37,442 nucleotides of DNA. Origin: Phycisphaerae bacterium (GTDB lineage Bacteria > Planctomycetota > Phycisphaerae > Sedimentisphaerales > Anaerobacaceae). The notes beneath the pieces were generated by a model, which searched no databases, was not told where the DNA came from, and saw only the letters and a list, made by a program, of their open reading frames with translations. Within the stretch, counting starts at the first letter, position 1, and each line of letters opens with the position of its first letter. A program made the translations under genes and the position numbers. Shown here piece after piece: positions 35,286-37,442 of this stretch. The stretch covers positions 1 to 37,442 of the forward strand of contig JADHXR010000072.1 of NCBI GenBank assembly GCA_016782865.1, read 5' to 3'.

Positions 35286-36059
35286 ATGAGATGGAAACAC
35301 TGGAAACCGATTGCTGCCGTGATTCTGCTTGCCGTCATGTTGTGTGTGGCGGCATATGCGGCTCAAACGGCCGAGGCGGACAAGAGCGAACGTCAGGTAA
35401 CAGAGGCACAAGTGCCAGCGGCTGCCTTGGCTACGCTCAAGAAGCTCGCTGGCGGTGCCAAGATCACCGAGTTCGCAAAAGAGGTTGATGATGGTCACAC
35501 ATTCTACGAGGGCTCGTGGCAGGCCCGTTCCGGCACGAATATGGATGTGCGGGTCACGCAAGCTGGCGACTTGCTGGAAATCGAGGAGCAGGTGCCTGCT
35601 GATAAGGTGCCGGCAGCAGTGCTGAAGGTAGCAACGAAGGTAGCTGGCAGGGGTGCCCAGTTGGTGCTGGAGAAGACGACGACAATTCTCTACGAGGTCA
35701 AGTTCCAAGAGGGAGACCGCCAGCACGAGTTACTTTTGACTCCGGATGGTCGCCGTGTTGAGCAAGAGGTTGGACAAGGCAATTCGGGCGAGGATGAGGG
35801 GGACGAGGACGAGGATGAGGAGCAGGTATCAATAGAAGAGGTGCCGAAGGCCGTCAAAGCTACTATTCTAGAACACGCCAAGAGTGGAGAGATCGATAAG
35901 ATCGAGCGCGGTAGCGAGGACGGTCAAGTCATCTACGAGGCAGAAGTCACCGTCGCCGGCAAGGACGTCGAGTTGAAAGTGGCCCCCAGCGGCAAACTGC
36001 TCGGCAAGGAAGTGGAAGAAGAAAACGATGACGACGAGGAAAATGAGCGAGAGGACTGA
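35286..36059 (+). CDS. Exported PepSY-like protein with acidic linkers
   Basis: A 257-residue protein: signal peptide MRWKHWKPIAAVILLAVMLC ending near AYA, then three PepSY/PepSY-like repeats. These are AALATLKKLAGGAKITEFAK with its FYEGSW strand, AVLKVATKVAGRGAQLVLEK with its LYEVKF strand, and AVKATILEHAKSGEIDKIER with its IYEAEV strand. The second and third are separated by a run of Asp/Glu (GEDEGDEDEDEEQ), and the tail is acidic (EEENDDDEENERED). PepSY modules are often periplasmic and tied to two-component systems or protease inhibition. The Asp/Glu stretches suggest cation binding. It lies in the predicted operon from the promoter at 33801. Confidence 0.82.
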   Translation: MRWKHWKPIAAVILLAVMLCVAAYAAQTAEADKSERQVTEAQVPAAALATLKKLAGGAKITEFAKEVDDGHTFYEGSWQARSGTNMDVRVTQAGDLLEIEEQVPADKVPAAVLKVATKVAGRGAQLVLEKTTTILYEVKFQEGDRQHELLLTPDGRRVEQEVGQGNSGEDEGDEDEDEEQVSIEEVPKAVKATILEHAKSGEIDKIERGSEDGQVIYEAEVTVAGKDVELKVAPSGKLLGKEVEEENDDDEENERED

Positions 36060-36081
36060 TTGTTAAAGGAAGTCTTCGCAT

Positions 36082-36101
36082 TCCGCACAGTGTTGTGCGG
36101 A
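36082..36101 (+). terminator. Strong short hairpin between PepSY-like and barrel genes
   Basis: TCCGCACA (36082-36089), loop GTGT, then TGTGCGGA (36094-36101) is a perfect 8-bp stem, with GTCTTC/GAAGAC able to extend it. No T-run follows, so it may be an attenuator or an mRNA-stability element rather than a full terminator. Confidence 0.4.
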
Positions 36102-36144
36102 AGACAGGAAACTTCTTTCGAAGAGAACGTGAACGATATAAATA

Positions 36145-36981
36145 GTGAAGGGATCAAGTATTAAGTCAACAATTTCAAGATTGGTGATGCTGTCTTTGGG
36201 GGTGTGTATCTACGTCCCGCAATTGGCTGGAGCGCAGACTCTGGGCAGGGATACCTTCGGCGGCATTGAAGGTTTTAGTGTCCTGCGAGAGTCCGACCAA
36301 CCTACCGGTAGATTCGGGACATCTTTTGGTGGGATAGGCTCAAGCCTTGGATTGGCGGCTGTTTCTGACGATTCGGGCGGCGGACAGGGTTCTGGGGGAC
36401 TCTTCGGAAAGGCAGAGGACAAGCTGCAGATTGGAGCACGTACCGGCATATTCTTGGCATCCGGCGAACCTGCCAATGATATGATTTTCTACGGTGTATA
36501 TGGACGTTATCTATTGAAACCCAACTGGTATTTGGGCGTAGGAGCTGACTTCGTGGGCTTTGATTTTGAGCAGCCCTACAAAATACTCAAGATCAAATCT
36601 ACGGTTGTGAACGACGCCTCTGCATCTAATACGGTCATCAGTGCATGGATCGAGCGCCAATATGGTCAAGATTCTGACACATGGAAGCCATTTGTACTCG
36701 CAGGATTGGGGCTTGGCATCACTGACGTAGATGATGTGAAGGGCAATGTAGTAGGTGGAGGCACTTATGATATTGTTACAGACGGCGGAACTGAGGTCAT
36801 ACCCTTTGTGGGAGCAGGATATCGGTACGCATTTAGCAAGCGTTTCGAAGCCGACTTCGCGGCTCGCGCCCAATACCACATTGGGGGCTGGGACGTCAAG
36901 GATCGTACATCGGGCGTGAAGGGATCAGTGGATGACTACTTTGCATACGGTGGCTATGTGGGCCTGGTATTCAGATTCTAA
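36145..36981 (+). CDS. Predicted outer-membrane beta-barrel protein
   Basis: A 278-residue exported protein starting at GTG 36145, with signal peptide ISRLVMLSLGVCIYVPQLAG ending AQ. A Gly/Ser-rich segment (about residues 45-90) is followed by alternating strands typical of small OmpA-like or OmpW-like barrels: KLQIGARTGIFLA, FYGVYGRYLLKPNWYLGVGA, FVLAGLGLGITDV, VIPFVGAGYRYAFSKRFEAD and FAARAQYHI. It ends YVGLVFRF, with the terminal Phe preferred by the BAM machinery. The start is judged from the signal peptide because the binding site is weak. It follows the PepSY-like gene by 85 bases, with a hairpin between. Its cargo or role is unknown. Confidence 0.8.
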   Translation: MKGSSIKSTISRLVMLSLGVCIYVPQLAGAQTLGRDTFGGIEGFSVLRESDQPTGRFGTSFGGIGSSLGLAAVSDDSGGGQGSGGLFGKAEDKLQIGARTGIFLASGEPANDMIFYGVYGRYLLKPNWYLGVGADFVGFDFEQPYKILKIKSTVVNDASASNTVISAWIERQYGQDSDTWKPFVLAGLGLGITDVDDVKGNVVGGGTYDIVTDGGTEVIPFVGAGYRYAFSKRFEADFAARAQYHIGGWDVKDRTSGVKGSVDDYFAYGGYVGLVFRF

Positions 36982-37105
36982 GTGACGAGAATGAATGAGG
37001 TACTAAAGAGCCTGCTACATGCAGTGCGCAGAATGAGTGTCAAATGCCAGAGAATCTGAAAGGAACGCCGAGGAATGTTCGCCAGAGCAGGCGGCCGATA
37101 TTGAT

Positions 37106-37442
37106 ATGGAAATCAAATGCTTGAGACGGTTCAAGAGCGGATTATCCCTGGGGGTAATTGTTGTTACAGCTTTCCTGCTTGGTTTTCAAGCCTATACGTT
37201 TGCCGTCGTTCACAGTGAAAGCCAAACAGGCCTTCCGGAGAACTATGGCAACTTCGAGAGAATCAGGAATTCCTTGACCGAACAAGGGCCAAGGAATGAG
37301 TTCTCTTTTGCCGTGGTCGGCGACACACAGGGGACCAGGACTTTCGAGCGGCTTTGTGACGAGTTGCGAAATGAGCCACTTTCCTTCATGGTGATACTTG
37401 GCGACTTCGTCAAGACATCTACCAGGGGCAATCACGACTATT
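37106..37442 (+). CDS. Metallophosphoesterase-like membrane-anchored protein, partial
   Basis: The frame runs off the window end, so only 112 codons are visible. An N-terminal signal anchor (LSLGVIVVTAFLLGFQAY) is followed by FSFAVVGDTQGTRTFERL, FMVILGDFVKTS and GNHDY, the first three metal-binding blocks of calcineurin-like phosphoesterases (GD.., GD.V, GNHD). An in-frame GTG at 37037 is an alternative start, but ATG 37106 places the helix correctly. The gap between GDFV and GNHD is only seven residues where about thirty is usual, which hints at an internal deletion or an unusual subfamily. It probably hydrolyses a phosphate ester in the periplasm. Confidence 0.75.
   Translation, partial: MEIKCLRRFKSGLSLGVIVVTAFLLGFQAYTFAVVHSESQTGLPENYGNFERIRNSLTEQGPRNEFSFAVVGDTQGTRTFERLCDELRNEPLSFMVILGDFVKTSTRGNHDY

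Noticed and set aside
1..37442. CRISPR arrays, tRNA or rRNA genes, and complete insertion sequences
   Set aside because: I looked for regularly spaced repeats, tRNA-like arms and intact transposase frames and found none. The repeats seen are dispersed inverted-repeat elements.

Overview
The window looks like chromosomal DNA from an uncultured planctomycete, most likely of the Phycisphaerae/Sedimentisphaerales type. I infer this from gene content only. The markers are Tat-targeted Gfo/Idh/MocA oxidoreductases beside DUF1080 (3-keto-glycoside hydrolase-like) proteins and sugar-phosphate-isomerase TIM barrels, an ECF sigma factor of the TIGR02999 type beside a giant Ser/Thr kinase, a multi-domain PD40 protein, a prepilin-like protein with a GFTLIE leader, and many short interspersed repeats. 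I saw no rRNA, tRNA, CRISPR array or complete transposase.

Region 1 (about 700-12,900, plus strand) is a carbohydrate-catabolism block: deoC, a Gfo/Idh/MocA oxidoreductase, a TIM-barrel isomerase/epimerase, a second Tat-exported oxidoreductase, an FG-GAP/DUF1080 fusion, a DUF1080 lipoprotein, ahcY, an SGNH-hydrolase-like secreted protein and a second, Tat-targeted TIM barrel. A likely theme is glycoside cleavage through 3-keto intermediates: the oxidoreductase oxidises C3, the DUF1080 protein cleaves, and the TIM barrel isomerises or eliminates. The block is peppered with non-autonomous inverted-repeat elements of at least three families. Region 1b (25,858-29,847) is a second small block of the same flavour: a Tat oxidoreductase and a HEAT-repeat secreted protein.

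Region 2 (about 13,250-23,720, minus strand) reads, in transcription order: ECF sigma factor, Ser/Thr kinase with TPR and beta-propeller modules, a secreted PD40/Ig-like protein, a double SnoaL plus esterase protein and its SnoaL-only paralogue. A phosphomannomutase/phosphoglucomutase (23,917-25,410, minus) lies between this block and region 1b.

Region 3 (about 29,860-37,442, plus strand) is the most intriguing. It holds a prepilin-like gene whose start seems lost by a one-base frameshift, an OmpR-type response regulator, a sensor kinase interrupted by an in-frame TAG, then an array of exported proteins: an acidic hypothetical protein, a PepSY-like acidic protein, an outer-membrane barrel and a metallophosphoesterase cut by the window end. 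Two nearly identical regulatory sites flank the regulator/kinase pair. Each carries ATTAG followed by three CTAAT repeats at exact 11-bp spacing, with a -10-like hexamer 11 bp further on. This is the geometry of PhoB/OmpR-family operators. I propose that they define a small regulon controlled by the adjacent response regulator. Long leaders with recurrent mini-ORFs precede the target genes.
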